Source: a virus. From it: DNA of 40,287 bases. The notes beneath the pieces were generated by a model. It did not search any database. It saw only the letters and a list, made by a program, of their open reading frames with translations, and was not told where the DNA came from. Below, piece after piece: positions 16,891 through 25,006 of the stretch; the first letter of the stretch is position 1, and each line of letters begins with the position of its first letter. Location of the stretch: positions 1 through 40,287 of IMG/VR virus record IMGVR_UViG_3300008110_004927; one strand, written 5' to 3'. The position numbers were made by a program, and so were the translations under genes.

Positions 16891-18006
16891 ATGGCATTAA
16901 GAATTAGAAGAGGAACTTCTGTACAACGAACAGGAATCACACCAGTATCTGGAGAGTTGATTTTTGATACAACTCAAAATAAACTATATGTCGGTAACGG
17001 ATCAACTGCCGGCGGTGTTGAAGTTGTTGCAGGGTCTATTGGTGGTAATTTAGGTTCTAATATTAACCTAAATAATTTTGATATCACTGGCGCAGGTAAT
17101 ATTAATATTACAGGAACAATTACTGCATCCGGAACAATTACAGGTAACGGCGATCTTGTTTTAGGAAATGCTGATACTGATAATGTTCAGTTTGGTGCAG
17201 ATATTAATTCAAATATTGTTCCTAATACAGGTTCATTAACCGTTGGTACTAGCGCCAAACCTTGGCAAACTGTTTTTACCTCAACCTTAGAAAATACTAG
17301 CGGAATTACTAGTAATAGCAATTTAACTCTTAACGGTCTAGTTACAGTTGGAAATAACCTAGTACCAAACACTACATTAACAAAAAATATCGGAACTTCT
17401 ACACTAAGATGGCGTAACGTATGGGCAGAAACATTAGCATTAGAAAATATTCAAATTACGCAGAATAATATTAGAAGTATTGATTCAAATTCAGACATTA
17501 ATATAGAACCGTCAGGAAACGGAAGAGTTTTGCTTGGTCCAACTAAAATTAGATCTTATGCAGATTTTGGATATGAAAATAACGTTGTTACTAGAGCAAG
17601 CAATACAGGAATTTTTTATAACTGGAATCAAGCAACTGAATTATTTACCAGTATTAATAGTGCATTTGAAACTTCATATACACAACTAGCAGGAACTACT
17701 CAAGAAACATTCACAGTAGCAGCAATAGATACTTCAATTTATGCAGGTTTTAGAGCAGAATTTAACGTTAGAAATTCTCAGGGATCAGAAACATTTTCTA
17801 TTTCTGGTAATTTTTATTCCGGAACTGTGGAAATTTCTGCTAAACAAAATTCTCATATACACAGTGGCGGTATTACAATAATTAATTCTATTAGCGTTTC
17901 TCCAGGAAGCGGATCCCTTGTCAATATTAGATTTACAACTACAACTAATGTAAATGCTGCGGTCATTACTAAAGTGAAAGCCCATGCAACACTGTTTACT
18001 GTTTAA
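16891..18006 (+). CDS. Fibre protein with an Mtd-like N-terminal module
   Basis: This 371-residue protein starts ALRIRRGTSVQRTGITPVSG and then ELIFDTTQNKLYVGNGST (residues 2-40). This is the phage fibre module found at the N-terminus of the major tropism determinant and many cyanophage fibres. A glycine/asparagine-rich shaft follows (GAGNINITGTITASGTITGN, about residues 68-87), with ENIQITQNNIRSI and PSGNGRVLLGP blocks. The C-terminal 150 residues include HIHSGG, where closely spaced His residues can bind metal in fibre trimers. A GGAG ribosome site is eight bases upstream. Receptor specificity cannot be read. Confidence 0.75.
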   Translation: MALRIRRGTSVQRTGITPVSGELIFDTTQNKLYVGNGSTAGGVEVVAGSIGGNLGSNINLNNFDITGAGNINITGTITASGTITGNGDLVLGNADTDNVQFGADINSNIVPNTGSLTVGTSAKPWQTVFTSTLENTSGITSNSNLTLNGLVTVGNNLVPNTTLTKNIGTSTLRWRNVWAETLALENIQITQNNIRSIDSNSDINIEPSGNGRVLLGPTKIRSYADFGYENNVVTRASNTGIFYNWNQATELFTSINSAFETSYTQLAGTTQETFTVAAIDTSIYAGFRAEFNVRNSQGSETFSISGNFYSGTVEISAKQNSHIHSGGITIINSISVSPGSGSLVNIRFTTTTNVNAAVITKVKAHATLFTV

Positions 18007-18011
18007 AAATT

Positions 18012-20543
18012 ATGTCATTAAAATGGAATACTCCTTTAGGTACGTTAGGAACATTTAATGAAAGGACTCAGGTAAATGTTCCTTTGTCAACTACCTCAGT
18101 TACTCCAGTTACATATTCTATAATATCCGGAAAACTTCCTGTTGGTCTACAGTTATTAAACGGAATTATTAAAGGAGTTCCGGTTGAAATAAAAAATACA
18201 AGTCAATATAAATTTGTAATAAGAGCTAATAATAGTTCATTGATTGTAGATCGAACATTTTCAATTACTATAGAAGGCCCAGATGCACCAGTTTGGCAAA
18301 CTCCAGAAGGATATTTGCCAGTTGGATTTAATGATGCTTATTTTGTTTTAGATGATTCTTATGTTGATTTTCAGTTAGAAGCATATGATACTGACAGGAT
18401 AGATGGCGATACATTATTTTATTACATACCAAATAACAGCGGCGAGCTTCCTCCAGGTTTAACTTTATCATCAACAGGAAGAATTAGCGGTTTTGTGGCG
18501 GCGGTTCCAAAGTTAGAATTAAATCAATCTACTGGAAATTTTGACACCACAGGATATGATTTTATTCCTTTTGATCTAGGTGAGGTATCAACCACAGGAT
18601 ATGATACTTTTACTTACGATAATACTATATTTGATTTTCAAGAACCTGTTAAACCACTTAGACAAATTAGTAGATACTATTCATTTACAGTTTCGGTAAC
18701 AGATGGCGAAACTGAAACTAAAAGAAATTTTAGAATTTATGTTGTCGATGAACAATTTTTAAGAGCAGATAATGCTATTATTAGATCATCTGATAATGTA
18801 TTTAAAGCGGATAATAATTATTTAAGAAATCCACTTTGGATTACTCCTGCTAATTTAGGTAAACGTAGAGCTAATAATTATACAACAATTTATCTAGAAG
18901 TTTATAATCCAATAACACTAGCTCAAAATATTGTTTACTTCTTAGATGATAAAAACCCGGATGGTACAAATAGTGTTTTGCCACCCGGTCTACAATTAGA
19001 TAGTGTAAACGGAGAAATTGTAGGAAAAATTCCTTATCAACCTAGAATTTCTGTCAACTATAAATTTACCATTAGAGCAGTATCTTTTGAACAAACTACC
19101 CTAGCTACAAAATATAGCATATCCGGTAATTGGAATAACGATACTATCTATAAAGTTGGAGATGTTGTTCGTTGGATTGATCCTGCAATTTATAATGACA
19201 GCAGTCTTAGAGCAGGTATTGGTGAATCTTTATATATTGCCTTAGTCGAACACAAAAATAAATTACCTAGTAACGTTGGAGTTTGGACCGAGGGTGCCAC
19301 CAGTACTGTAAGAACATTTAATATTGATATTGTTGGTGATATTGAAAGAGGAATTTCTTGGAAATCAAACTCTTATCTTGGTGCACTTAATCCCAATGAA
19401 GTATCAGAATTATTTGTAGAAGCCGAAAGTTTATCATATAGCGGGTCTGTTAATTATACATTGATCCACGGAGAATTACCTCCAGGTTTACAATTATTAA
19501 GCAACGGATTAATTATAGGAAAAGTAAATCAAGTTGGAAGTCAAACAATTGAAGGAATAACAAGATTTTACGACGGTGGTCCTAGCTCAAATGCATTTGG
19601 TATAACGTTCGATCAAAACCGTACCACATTTGATAAAGTTTATAAATTTACCGTTAAAGCAAGAGATCCGGCTAATTTTGCAGAGTTTAATAAATTGTTT
19701 TCAATTAAAATAATTGGTGAAACAACTAAACAATACACAAATCTTTATCTAAGAGCATTACAACCACTAGAAAAAAGAAACAACTGGTATGATTTTATAA
19801 CTGATAGTACTATTTTTGATCCTAAAATTCTTTACAGAGTTGGAGACCCTAATTTTGCTACACAGTCATCAGTGCAAATGTTGTTGTTTGCCGGAATAGA
19901 AAAAAGTGATGCTGTAGAATTAATACAGGCCATGAGCCGCAATCATTATAAGAAGAGAATAAAATTTGGATCGTTGGCCAAAGCTCAGGGTAAAGATTTA
20001 ATAACTCAAGAAGTAAAATACGAAGTAGTCTATGTAAACATTATTGATGATCTAGAACAAAATAAACAAAGTATCTCAAATATTGTTCGTTTGCCTGATC
20101 ACATATCAAGTCCCGTTTTGTCTGATCAAAATAATATCACTGTCGATGGCGGCGGAACAAATGGTTTGAATTGGAATTACAAAGTTTCAGATCGAGATAT
20201 ACAACAGGTATTTCCAAACTCATTTAACAATATGAGGAATCAAATTAAGCAAATTGGAGATAGAAACAGAGACTTTCTTCCCCTCTGGATGAGAAGTATA
20301 CAACCAGGAGATCCAGTTGAATTAGGATATACCAAAGCGTTAGTGCTTTGCTATGTTAAACCGGGATTTGCTGATGAAATAATAATTAAAATTAAATCAA
20401 GAAAATTTGATTTTAAATTATTAGATTTTATGGCCGATCGATATGTTGTTGATTATTTAAATGTTACTATCGGGGATCAATATTTTCTATTTCCCCAAAC
20501 AGATATTAAAAATAGATTAATTAGCTCAACTGCTGGATCGTGA
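18012..20543 (+). CDS. Large structural protein with putative-Ig (He_PIG) repeats
   Basis: This 843-residue protein holds at least four cadherin/Ig-like cores of the type LPxGLxLxxxGxIxGxP: KLPVGLQLLNGIIKGVP (residues 41-57), ELPPGLTLSSTGRISG, LPPGLQLDSVNGEIVGKIP and ELPPGLQLLSNGLIIGKV. The He_PIG family is common in phage baseplate and fibre proteins and in bacterial adhesins. The last 270 residues lack these repeats and look helical and charged, with YKKRIKFGSLAKAQGKDLIT. This may be the virion-anchoring part. There is no strong ribosome site; the gene follows the previous one by five bases and is probably translationally coupled. Confidence 0.75.
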   Translation: MSLKWNTPLGTLGTFNERTQVNVPLSTTSVTPVTYSIISGKLPVGLQLLNGIIKGVPVEIKNTSQYKFVIRANNSSLIVDRTFSITIEGPDAPVWQTPEGYLPVGFNDAYFVLDDSYVDFQLEAYDTDRIDGDTLFYYIPNNSGELPPGLTLSSTGRISGFVAAVPKLELNQSTGNFDTTGYDFIPFDLGEVSTTGYDTFTYDNTIFDFQEPVKPLRQISRYYSFTVSVTDGETETKRNFRIYVVDEQFLRADNAIIRSSDNVFKADNNYLRNPLWITPANLGKRRANNYTTIYLEVYNPITLAQNIVYFLDDKNPDGTNSVLPPGLQLDSVNGEIVGKIPYQPRISVNYKFTIRAVSFEQTTLATKYSISGNWNNDTIYKVGDVVRWIDPAIYNDSSLRAGIGESLYIALVEHKNKLPSNVGVWTEGATSTVRTFNIDIVGDIERGISWKSNSYLGALNPNEVSELFVEAESLSYSGSVNYTLIHGELPPGLQLLSNGLIIGKVNQVGSQTIEGITRFYDGGPSSNAFGITFDQNRTTFDKVYKFTVKARDPANFAEFNKLFSIKIIGETTKQYTNLYLRALQPLEKRNNWYDFITDSTIFDPKILYRVGDPNFATQSSVQMLLFAGIEKSDAVELIQAMSRNHYKKRIKFGSLAKAQGKDLITQEVKYEVVYVNIIDDLEQNKQSISNIVRLPDHISSPVLSDQNNITVDGGGTNGLNWNYKVSDRDIQQVFPNSFNNMRNQIKQIGDRNRDFLPLWMRSIQPGDPVELGYTKALVLCYVKPGFADEIIIKIKSRKFDFKLLDFMADRYVVDYLNVTIGDQYFLFPQTDIKNRLISSTAGS

Positions 20544-20555
20544 TAAAATACAACA

Positions 20556-20563
20556 CATAAATA
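20556..20563 (+). promoter_or_regulatory. T4-like late promoter motif CATAAATA
   Basis: CATAAATA differs from the late consensus at one base. It is 31 bases before the ATG at 20594, with a GGAG ribosome site at 20583-20586. Confidence 0.55.
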
Positions 20564-20593
20564 TAACGATATTTCCGATCGTGGAGAAAATAA

Positions 20594-21196
20594 ATGACAA
20601 GTAATATAAATTTTGCCGGTATCAACGAAAACTTTCCTGTAGCAGGACAGGATAATGATACGCAGGTATTTAGAGACAATTTTAGTTTAATTAAAGAAAA
20701 CTTTAGATATTCGTATAACGAAATAACATCGCTGCAATCAAATACCGCTAAATTAAATGCCGAAAACGATTTTGGTGGTAGCATTATTACAGGTGCAGTT
20801 TTTGTTGATAATCGAGATAGGGTGCATTCATATAGCACCATTGCAGAATCTCAACCACTGGCTGTGTATGAAGTTGATTACGGACAAGGCAATTATCAAA
20901 TCTTTCGAGTTAACAAAGACATTAATTTACAATTTACCAATTTTCCAATTTCTTCGGGTGTTGGAAAAGTAACATTAGAATTATATGGCGATGATGGAGT
21001 ATCTCCAAGAACAATTACGCTGATCACAGAAGGTGGAACCAGTTTTAAAAGAAGTAGAGTAACAGCTACTAACGGTGGTATTGTAAATTTTCCTAATCCA
21101 TTACAAGTACAGAGCAGCACCAATCCTGTAATTATTGAAGTTTGGAGATACAATTCCACTACCATTTATCTAAATTATGTAGGGAACTTTGTCTAA
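20594..21196 (+). CDS. Fibre-block structural protein
   Basis: This 200-residue protein has the remote N-terminal motif QDNDTQVFRDNFSLIKENF (residues 19-37), a diverged copy of the DGxGDxLRxAFxKxNxNF element of the neighbouring genes. The remainder is beta-rich and ends WRYNSTTIYLNYVGNFV. It has its own late promoter motif and ribosome site, and it ends the fibre block. The stop overlaps the next ATG. A head- or tail-surface role is likely but not demonstrated. Confidence 0.7.
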   Translation: MTSNINFAGINENFPVAGQDNDTQVFRDNFSLIKENFRYSYNEITSLQSNTAKLNAENDFGGSIITGAVFVDNRDRVHSYSTIAESQPLAVYEVDYGQGNYQIFRVNKDINLQFTNFPISSGVGKVTLELYGDDGVSPRTITLITEGGTSFKRSRVTATNGGIVNFPNPLQVQSSTNPVIIEVWRYNSTTIYLNYVGNFV

Positions 21197-21435
21197 TGTT
21201 TCACCCATTTGAAGGCGATTTATCACAACTAAAAGACAACGAAGTTGAAGATCGTCTTCAAGATCTTACTAAAAAATTTTTTACAGCACAACGTCTAGGC
21301 AATAATGAACTATTGACACAACTTTCTACTTTTGTTACAATTTATAGAGAAGAACTAAGTAATCGCTATAGAGCTAAACTTAAAAGTAATCAAGATAGAG
21401 ATTTGGATCAATTAATTAATGTTGAAAACCGTTAA
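21196..21435 (+). CDS. Small conserved phage protein
   Basis: This 79-residue protein starts MFHPFEGDL and is helical and charged, with DRLQDLTKKFFTAQRLGN and a Lys/Arg-rich C-terminal third. The ATG at 21196 shares its A with the previous stop. An upstream in-frame ATG at 21142 lies inside the fibre gene and is not needed. Its 3' end overlaps the DnaE-like fragment by 17 bases. Small proteins with this look are widespread in marine T4-like phages; function is unknown. Confidence 0.65.
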   Translation: MFHPFEGDLSQLKDNEVEDRLQDLTKKFFTAQRLGNNELLTQLSTFVTIYREELSNRYRAKLKSNQDRDLDQLINVENR

Positions 21436-21886
21436 CAGCGAAAACGATTTAATCGAAGGTGTTTTAAAATTTGGGCCTGACATTTTAGAACATTGTCTTT
21501 GTTCTGACGATTTGATACAATATGTAGATCGAATTCGTGAAGAACATTTAAACTATCCAATCCCCCCATCTAGCATTAATCCATTAAATTGGTTTATACC
21601 AGAAGAATATCGAACAATGGATATTGAAGAATACCTAATAAATCATTGTCCTGAACAAAATTATGATAGAGTAGTTCAAGAATTGGATCTGTATCGTAAA
21701 AATAATTTGATTATACTTCTAAAAACTATGAAATATATAGTAGATATTCTTAGAGCCAATAACATAGTTTGGGGAGTAGGACGAGGTAGTAGTGTAGCTA
21801 GTTATGTGCTCTATTTGATAGGGGTACACAAGGTAGACAGTGTTAAATACAACCTGCCAATAGAAGAATTCTTCAAGGAGATATAA
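21419..21886 (+). CDS. Orphan fragment resembling the DnaE/PolC polymerase core
   Basis: This 155-residue protein has a C-terminal region, YIVDILRANNIVWGVGRGSS (about residues 106-125) followed by VASYVLYLIGVHKVDSVKYN, that matches the start of the palm of bacterial DNA polymerase III alpha. There the consensus is GPGRGSGAGSLVAYxLxITDLDP, and the GRGS loop binds the incoming nucleotide. Bacterial DnaE is over 1100 residues, so only this small part is present. The catalytic Asp triad, which follows downstream in DnaE, is missing, and the N-terminal half has no PHP motif. It is probably not a polymerase by itself. It overlaps the previous gene and carries the AAGGAG of the next one. Confidence 0.65.
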   Translation: MLKTVNSENDLIEGVLKFGPDILEHCLCSDDLIQYVDRIREEHLNYPIPPSSINPLNWFIPEEYRTMDIEEYLINHCPEQNYDRVVQELDLYRKNNLIILLKTMKYIVDILRANNIVWGVGRGSSVASYVLYLIGVHKVDSVKYNLPIEEFFKEI

Positions 21887-21887
21887 A

Positions 21888-22115
21888 ATGGGTAAAACAT
21901 ATACAAGTATGCAAGGAAAAGAAGTTGACATGGAAAAATTGTCAATTCGCAACGAATTAACTCCTGCTGTAGGAAATATGAAGGTTAATGCTCGAGGTGA
22001 CGAGCTTGGATCAAATGGAGAGATTGTTAGAACAAGAGAACAGATTCTACAAGACTATTACAAAGAAAATCCGAGAGCAGTTTCAGAAGAAGTAATGAAG
22101 CGTCAGAAAGGTTAA
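21888..22115 (+). CDS. Small conserved phage protein
   Basis: This 75-residue polar protein reads MGKTYTSMQGKEVDMEKL, then NELTPAVGNMKVNARGDELG and REQILQDYYKE. It has no membrane segment or cysteine. A strong AAGGAG Shine-Dalgarno eight bases upstream sets the start. It is followed after one base by the co-chaperonin. I recognise the type as a conserved phage hypothetical, but no function is known. Confidence 0.7.
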   Translation: MGKTYTSMQGKEVDMEKLSIRNELTPAVGNMKVNARGDELGSNGEIVRTREQILQDYYKENPRAVSEEVMKRQKG

Positions 22116-22116
22116 T

Positions 22117-22509
22117 ATGGGTAAAGTTATAGGAAAATTACGTCCTCTTAGAGATAAGATTATTGTTCACAATATGCATTTTGGTGAACAACGTAGTTCT
22201 GGAGGAATTGTTATTTTAGGTGATGACGGTAAAGATCGTGGTATCTATCCTCGTTGGGGACAGGTATATGCAGTTGGTCCGGATCACAACGAAGAATTTA
22301 CAGTCGGAGATTGGGTCTTAGTTGAACATGGTCGGTGGACCAGAGGTATAGAATATACCGAGGACGTTGAACAAGAACCCAAAACTATTAGAATGGTTGA
22401 CAATAACTGCATACTTATGTGGGCCAACGAAAAACCAGAAGCAGTTAATATTGCCAAAGGTGTAGATGTACCACAAGCAGTAGATGCTTATAGATTGGAA
22501 AACAAATGA
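22117..22509 (+). CDS. GroES/gp31-like co-chaperonin
   Basis: This 130-residue protein fits the 10-kDa co-chaperonin fold. It opens with KLRPLRDKIIV (residues 7-17, like GroES IRPLHDRVIV), has a mobile-loop region near MHFGEQRSSGGIVIL (20-34), GQVYAVGP and VGDWVLVEHG. The end, NCILMWANEKPEA, replaces the short GroES tail. T4 gp31 swaps for GroES so that GroEL can fold the capsid protein; a similar job is likely. It is longer than GroES (97 residues) because of its C-terminal tail. It starts after AAAGG, and the stop overlaps the MazG-like ATG. Confidence 0.85.
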   Translation: MGKVIGKLRPLRDKIIVHNMHFGEQRSSGGIVILGDDGKDRGIYPRWGQVYAVGPDHNEEFTVGDWVLVEHGRWTRGIEYTEDVEQEPKTIRMVDNNCILMWANEKPEAVNIAKGVDVPQAVDAYRLENK

Positions 22510-22877
22510 CAAACCCTTTTAAAGACCAGCAAGACTTTATGACCGCCTGCGGACAAACTTCAGTAGGCTTTCATGAAGATCAATTTAGAATGTATCTTAA
22601 TTTAATTGTTGAAGAAGCTAAAGAGCTTTCAGAAGCATTAGAAAAAGATGATAAAGTAGAAATGGTAGATGCATTAACTGATATTCTAGTAGTTACTATT
22701 GGTGCAATGCACAGTGCTGGATTTGATCCAGAAGGTGCGTGGAATGAAGTTATGCGTACCAATTTTGCAAAAATAGATCCAGAAACAGGCATGGTTCGTA
22801 AGCGTGAAGATGGAAAAATCTTAAAACCAGAAGGTTGGACGCCCCCGGATTTGACAAAGTTTTTAACAAAAGAATAA
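22506..22877 (+). CDS. MazG-like nucleotide pyrophosphohydrolase
   Basis: This 123-residue protein has an all-alpha NTP pyrophosphatase signature: EEAKE at residues 36-40 and EMVDALTDILVV (52-63), giving ExxE and ExxD metal ligands. Members hydrolyse (d)NTPs to monophosphates or cleave related pyrophosphates. In marine phages such genes are thought to alter host nucleotide or ppGpp pools, but the substrate is not proved. The C-terminal KREDGKILKPEGWTPPDL segment is typical of this phage subgroup. The start overlaps the upstream stop. The stop codon leads directly into the terminator hairpin at 22876-22900. Confidence 0.8.
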   Translation: MTNPFKDQQDFMTACGQTSVGFHEDQFRMYLNLIVEEAKELSEALEKDDKVEMVDALTDILVVTIGAMHSAGFDPEGAWNEVMRTNFAKIDPETGMVRKREDGKILKPEGWTPPDLTKFLTKE

Positions 22878-22900
22878 TGGGCTTGACAGGCCCATTTTTT
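22876..22900 (+). terminator. Intrinsic terminator after the MazG-like gene
   Basis: AATGGGC (22876-22882) pairs perfectly with GCCCATT (22890-22896) around a seven-base loop TTGACAG, and the run of T continues to 22900. The first bases overlap the stop codon region of the upstream gene. The loop holds the -35 box of the next promoter. Confidence 0.8.
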
Positions 22901-22911
22901 AACTGTAAAAT
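22883..22911 (+). promoter_or_regulatory. Sigma70-type promoter with its -35 inside a terminator loop
   Basis: TTGACA (22883-22888) is perfect and sits in the hairpin loop. After 17 bases comes TAAAAT (22906-22911). The expected transcription start, seven bases later, is the A of the ATG at 22918. This should drive the operon from 22918 to the 25255 gene. Confidence 0.75.
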
Positions 22912-22917
22912 AAACAC

Positions 22918-23157
22918 ATGTATCTAAAGAAAAAAGACTGGGATATAAACGAACTAGTGCGTCAAATATCAACCATTACTCGTGAGTGTACCAGTCCCTA
23001 CAACGAAGGTTTTACTGCATGGGGTCTTAAACAAGATCTATACACATTAAAATTTCATTTAGACGAATGTTTAAAAAATTGTCCTGAGTTTGCTGACGAA
23101 AAACAATGGCTTGACGAACAAGAAAAGAAAAAACTAATAAAGATTTTAAAAGAATGA
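22918..23157 (+). CDS. Small unknown phage protein, first gene of an early operon
   Basis: This 79-residue hydrophilic protein reads MYLKKKDWDINELVRQIS and ends with a Lys/Glu-rich helix. Cysteines appear at RECTSPY, DECLKNC. It is not recognised. No Shine-Dalgarno is present, and the promoter's predicted start is the first base of the ATG, so the mRNA is probably leaderless. The stop overlaps the next ATG. Confidence 0.65.
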   Translation: MYLKKKDWDINELVRQISTITRECTSPYNEGFTAWGLKQDLYTLKFHLDECLKNCPEFADEKQWLDEQEKKKLIKILKE

Positions 23158-23945
23158 AAGTTGGTATTATTGGTTTTGGATATGTTGGACAGGCAATTGC
23201 ATGGGCACATCACAACTGTGACGAACTAGTCATAAGAGATCCAAAGCTCAACGACTCTGCAGGACTTGATAAATTTGTAGACTGTGACGCAATATTTGTT
23301 TGTGTGCCAAGTCCGTCGACAGAAGATGGGCATTGTGATACCAGTATATTAGAACAGACTTTAAAAGAATTATTGTTTGTTAATATTGCCAACTCAATTC
23401 CTATAATTTGTAAAACAACTGCTCCCCCTAGTGTTTATAAAAAGTTATTAAAACAATATCCAAACATTGTTCATTGTCCAGAATTTCTAACAGCCGCTAA
23501 CAATACCATTGATTATATGAACAGTATGTATTTTGTTCTTGGCGGACACACCGAATGGATATGGCGAGCTAAAGATGTTATTCAGCGAGGAGTAAAACTT
23601 ACTGACGGAAATTTTATAGGTGTAGATATTGCTGCTGCGGCCTTATACAAATATATGATGAATTGTTACCTAGCAACTAAAGTAACACTAATGAATGATT
23701 TTAAAGCATTAGCAGATGCAGAGGATGTAAATTGGGAATCAATTAAACAACTATCTTCACACGATCTAAGATTTGGAACGACACATATGGATGTTCCCGG
23801 ACCGGATGGTCACTATGGTTGGGGAGGTGGTTGTTTTCCCAAGGACGTGGCTGCTATAATAATGGAAGCTATAGATAAGAACCTCAACTTTGAATTGATG
23901 CAGAGAGTTGAAACGATTAATAAAAAACACAGAGGACTAGCATGA
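23154..23945 (+). CDS. Short UDP-glucose/GDP-mannose dehydrogenase-like enzyme
   Basis: This 263-residue protein starts with a Rossmann motif (VGIIGFGYVGQAI, residues 2-14). It continues with AIFVCVPSPS (NAD fold), HCPEFL, a central YKYMMNCYLATKVTLMNDF helix and GWGGGCFPKD, whose Cys227 is the catalytic cysteine of the family. These enzymes oxidise a UDP- or GDP-sugar at C6 by two NAD-dependent steps. Usual members are about 390-450 residues; the C-terminal nucleotide-sugar-binding domain is missing. This may change the substrate or make it dependent on a partner. It overlaps both neighbours by ATGA, so it is part of the 22918 operon. Confidence 0.75.
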   Translation: MKVGIIGFGYVGQAIAWAHHNCDELVIRDPKLNDSAGLDKFVDCDAIFVCVPSPSTEDGHCDTSILEQTLKELLFVNIANSIPIICKTTAPPSVYKKLLKQYPNIVHCPEFLTAANNTIDYMNSMYFVLGGHTEWIWRAKDVIQRGVKLTDGNFIGVDIAAAALYKYMMNCYLATKVTLMNDFKALADAEDVNWESIKQLSSHDLRFGTTHMDVPGPDGHYGWGGGCFPKDVAAIIMEAIDKNLNFELMQRVETINKKHRGLA

Positions 23946-24091
23946 ACAACTATTCAGAACTTGTGGTGTCATTACATGAAATTGCCAGAGCCGTTGAAGC
24001 ACGTTTTGGATCTTGTCAAATTAGTCAAGACATTAGAGATTGTGCAGATAGACTGCACGAGCTCGGAGAACCATTAAAGGTAAAAGAATGA
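23942..24091 (+). CDS. Very small gene between the dehydrogenase and the clamp loader
   Basis: A 49-residue frame overlaps both neighbours by ATGA: its ATG overlaps the dehydrogenase stop (23943-23945), and its stop TGA (24089-24091) overlaps the clamp loader ATG at 24088. This tight fit strongly supports it. The protein is helical and charged, with YSELVVSLHEIARAVEARFG. Two cysteines and no known motif are seen. Confidence 0.6.
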   Translation: MNNYSELVVSLHEIARAVEARFGSCQISQDIRDCADRLHELGEPLKVKE

Positions 24092-25005
24092 AAGAACTAT
24101 GGGTAGAAAAATATCGTCCTAATAAGCTAGACGAATATGTATGGCGCGATGACAGTCAACGTAAGCAGGTAGAATCTTGGGTTAACGATCGAAGTATTCC
24201 TCACTTGTTGTTGAGCGGAGTTCCTGGCATTGGTAAAACTACAATGGCCAAGATGCTGATTAATGAAATTGGCATTGAAGGTGCAGATGTCATTGAGGTT
24301 AACGCCAGCCGCGAAACAGGCATTGATTTTATTAGGGATACAATTGTTCCTTTTATCAGTTCTATTCCATGGGGTCCATTTAAGGTTGTATTACTAGACG
24401 AAGCGGATCGTCTTAGTCCACAAGGTCAAGATTCTCTCAAAGGTATTATTGAAGAATACAGCAACTTTGCTCGTTTTATTTTAACCTGTAACAGTCCTAA
24501 CAGAGTTGTTCCTGCACTGCACAGTCGTTGTCAACAGTTTCACTTTACTAAATTAGATCAAACTGAATTTACTGCTCGTGCAGCTACTATTCTATTGTCA
24601 GAAAATATTGACTTTGATATTGAAACACTAGAGGCATATGTATCCACAACATATCCAGACATGCGTAAGTGTATCAATTTACTGCAACAAAATTGTAGAG
24701 ACAATAAACTAAATGCAGTTACTAAAGAAGATGCAGGAAATCTTGAGTGGAAATTTCAAATGGTTGAACTATTCAAGGCTAATAAAATTACAGAAGCTCG
24801 TAAATTAGTATGTGGAAAATTACAAGCGGAAGAAATAGAAGAAGTGTATCGTTGGCTATATGACAATATACATTTGTTTAGCGATGACCTAACTAAACAA
24901 GAAACCGCTATCCTAACAATTAAACAAGGATTAGTTGATCATCCTATGGTTAGTGATCCAGAAATTAATCTAGCAGCAACTATGATTAGACTGTCAAGGA
25001 TCTAA
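24088..25005 (+). CDS. Sliding clamp loader ATPase (T4 gp44 / RFC small subunit type)
   Basis: This 305-residue AAA+ protein has LWVEKYRPNKLDEYV at the N-terminus, Walker A GVPGIGKT (44-51), Walker B VVLLDEAD (100-107), sensor-1-like ILTCNS (131-136) and the clamp-loader SRC motif (146-148). It fits T4 gp44, whose tetramer with gp62 opens the gp45 clamp and loads it on primer-template ends. Length is close to gp44 (319). The C-terminal third is the helical collar domain. No gp62 homologue is obvious in the window, though the next gene could be a small partner. The start is coupled to the upstream stop. Confidence 0.9.
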   Translation: MKELWVEKYRPNKLDEYVWRDDSQRKQVESWVNDRSIPHLLLSGVPGIGKTTMAKMLINEIGIEGADVIEVNASRETGIDFIRDTIVPFISSIPWGPFKVVLLDEADRLSPQGQDSLKGIIEEYSNFARFILTCNSPNRVVPALHSRCQQFHFTKLDQTEFTARAATILLSENIDFDIETLEAYVSTTYPDMRKCINLLQQNCRDNKLNAVTKEDAGNLEWKFQMVELFKANKITEARKLVCGKLQAEEIEEVYRWLYDNIHLFSDDLTKQETAILTIKQGLVDHPMVSDPEINLAATMIRLSRI

Positions 25006-25006
25006 T

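Noticed and set aside
21419-21886. Active phage DNA polymerase III alpha subunit
   Set aside because: Only the GRGS loop region is present. The catalytic acids, PHP domain and fingers are missing.
22851-22878. TTGACA, 16 bases, AATAAT at the end of the MazG-like gene
   Set aside because: It would start transcription directly inside the terminator hairpin, and its -35 is explained by the Leu-Thr-Lys coding sequence. The overlapping set at 22883-22911 is better placed.
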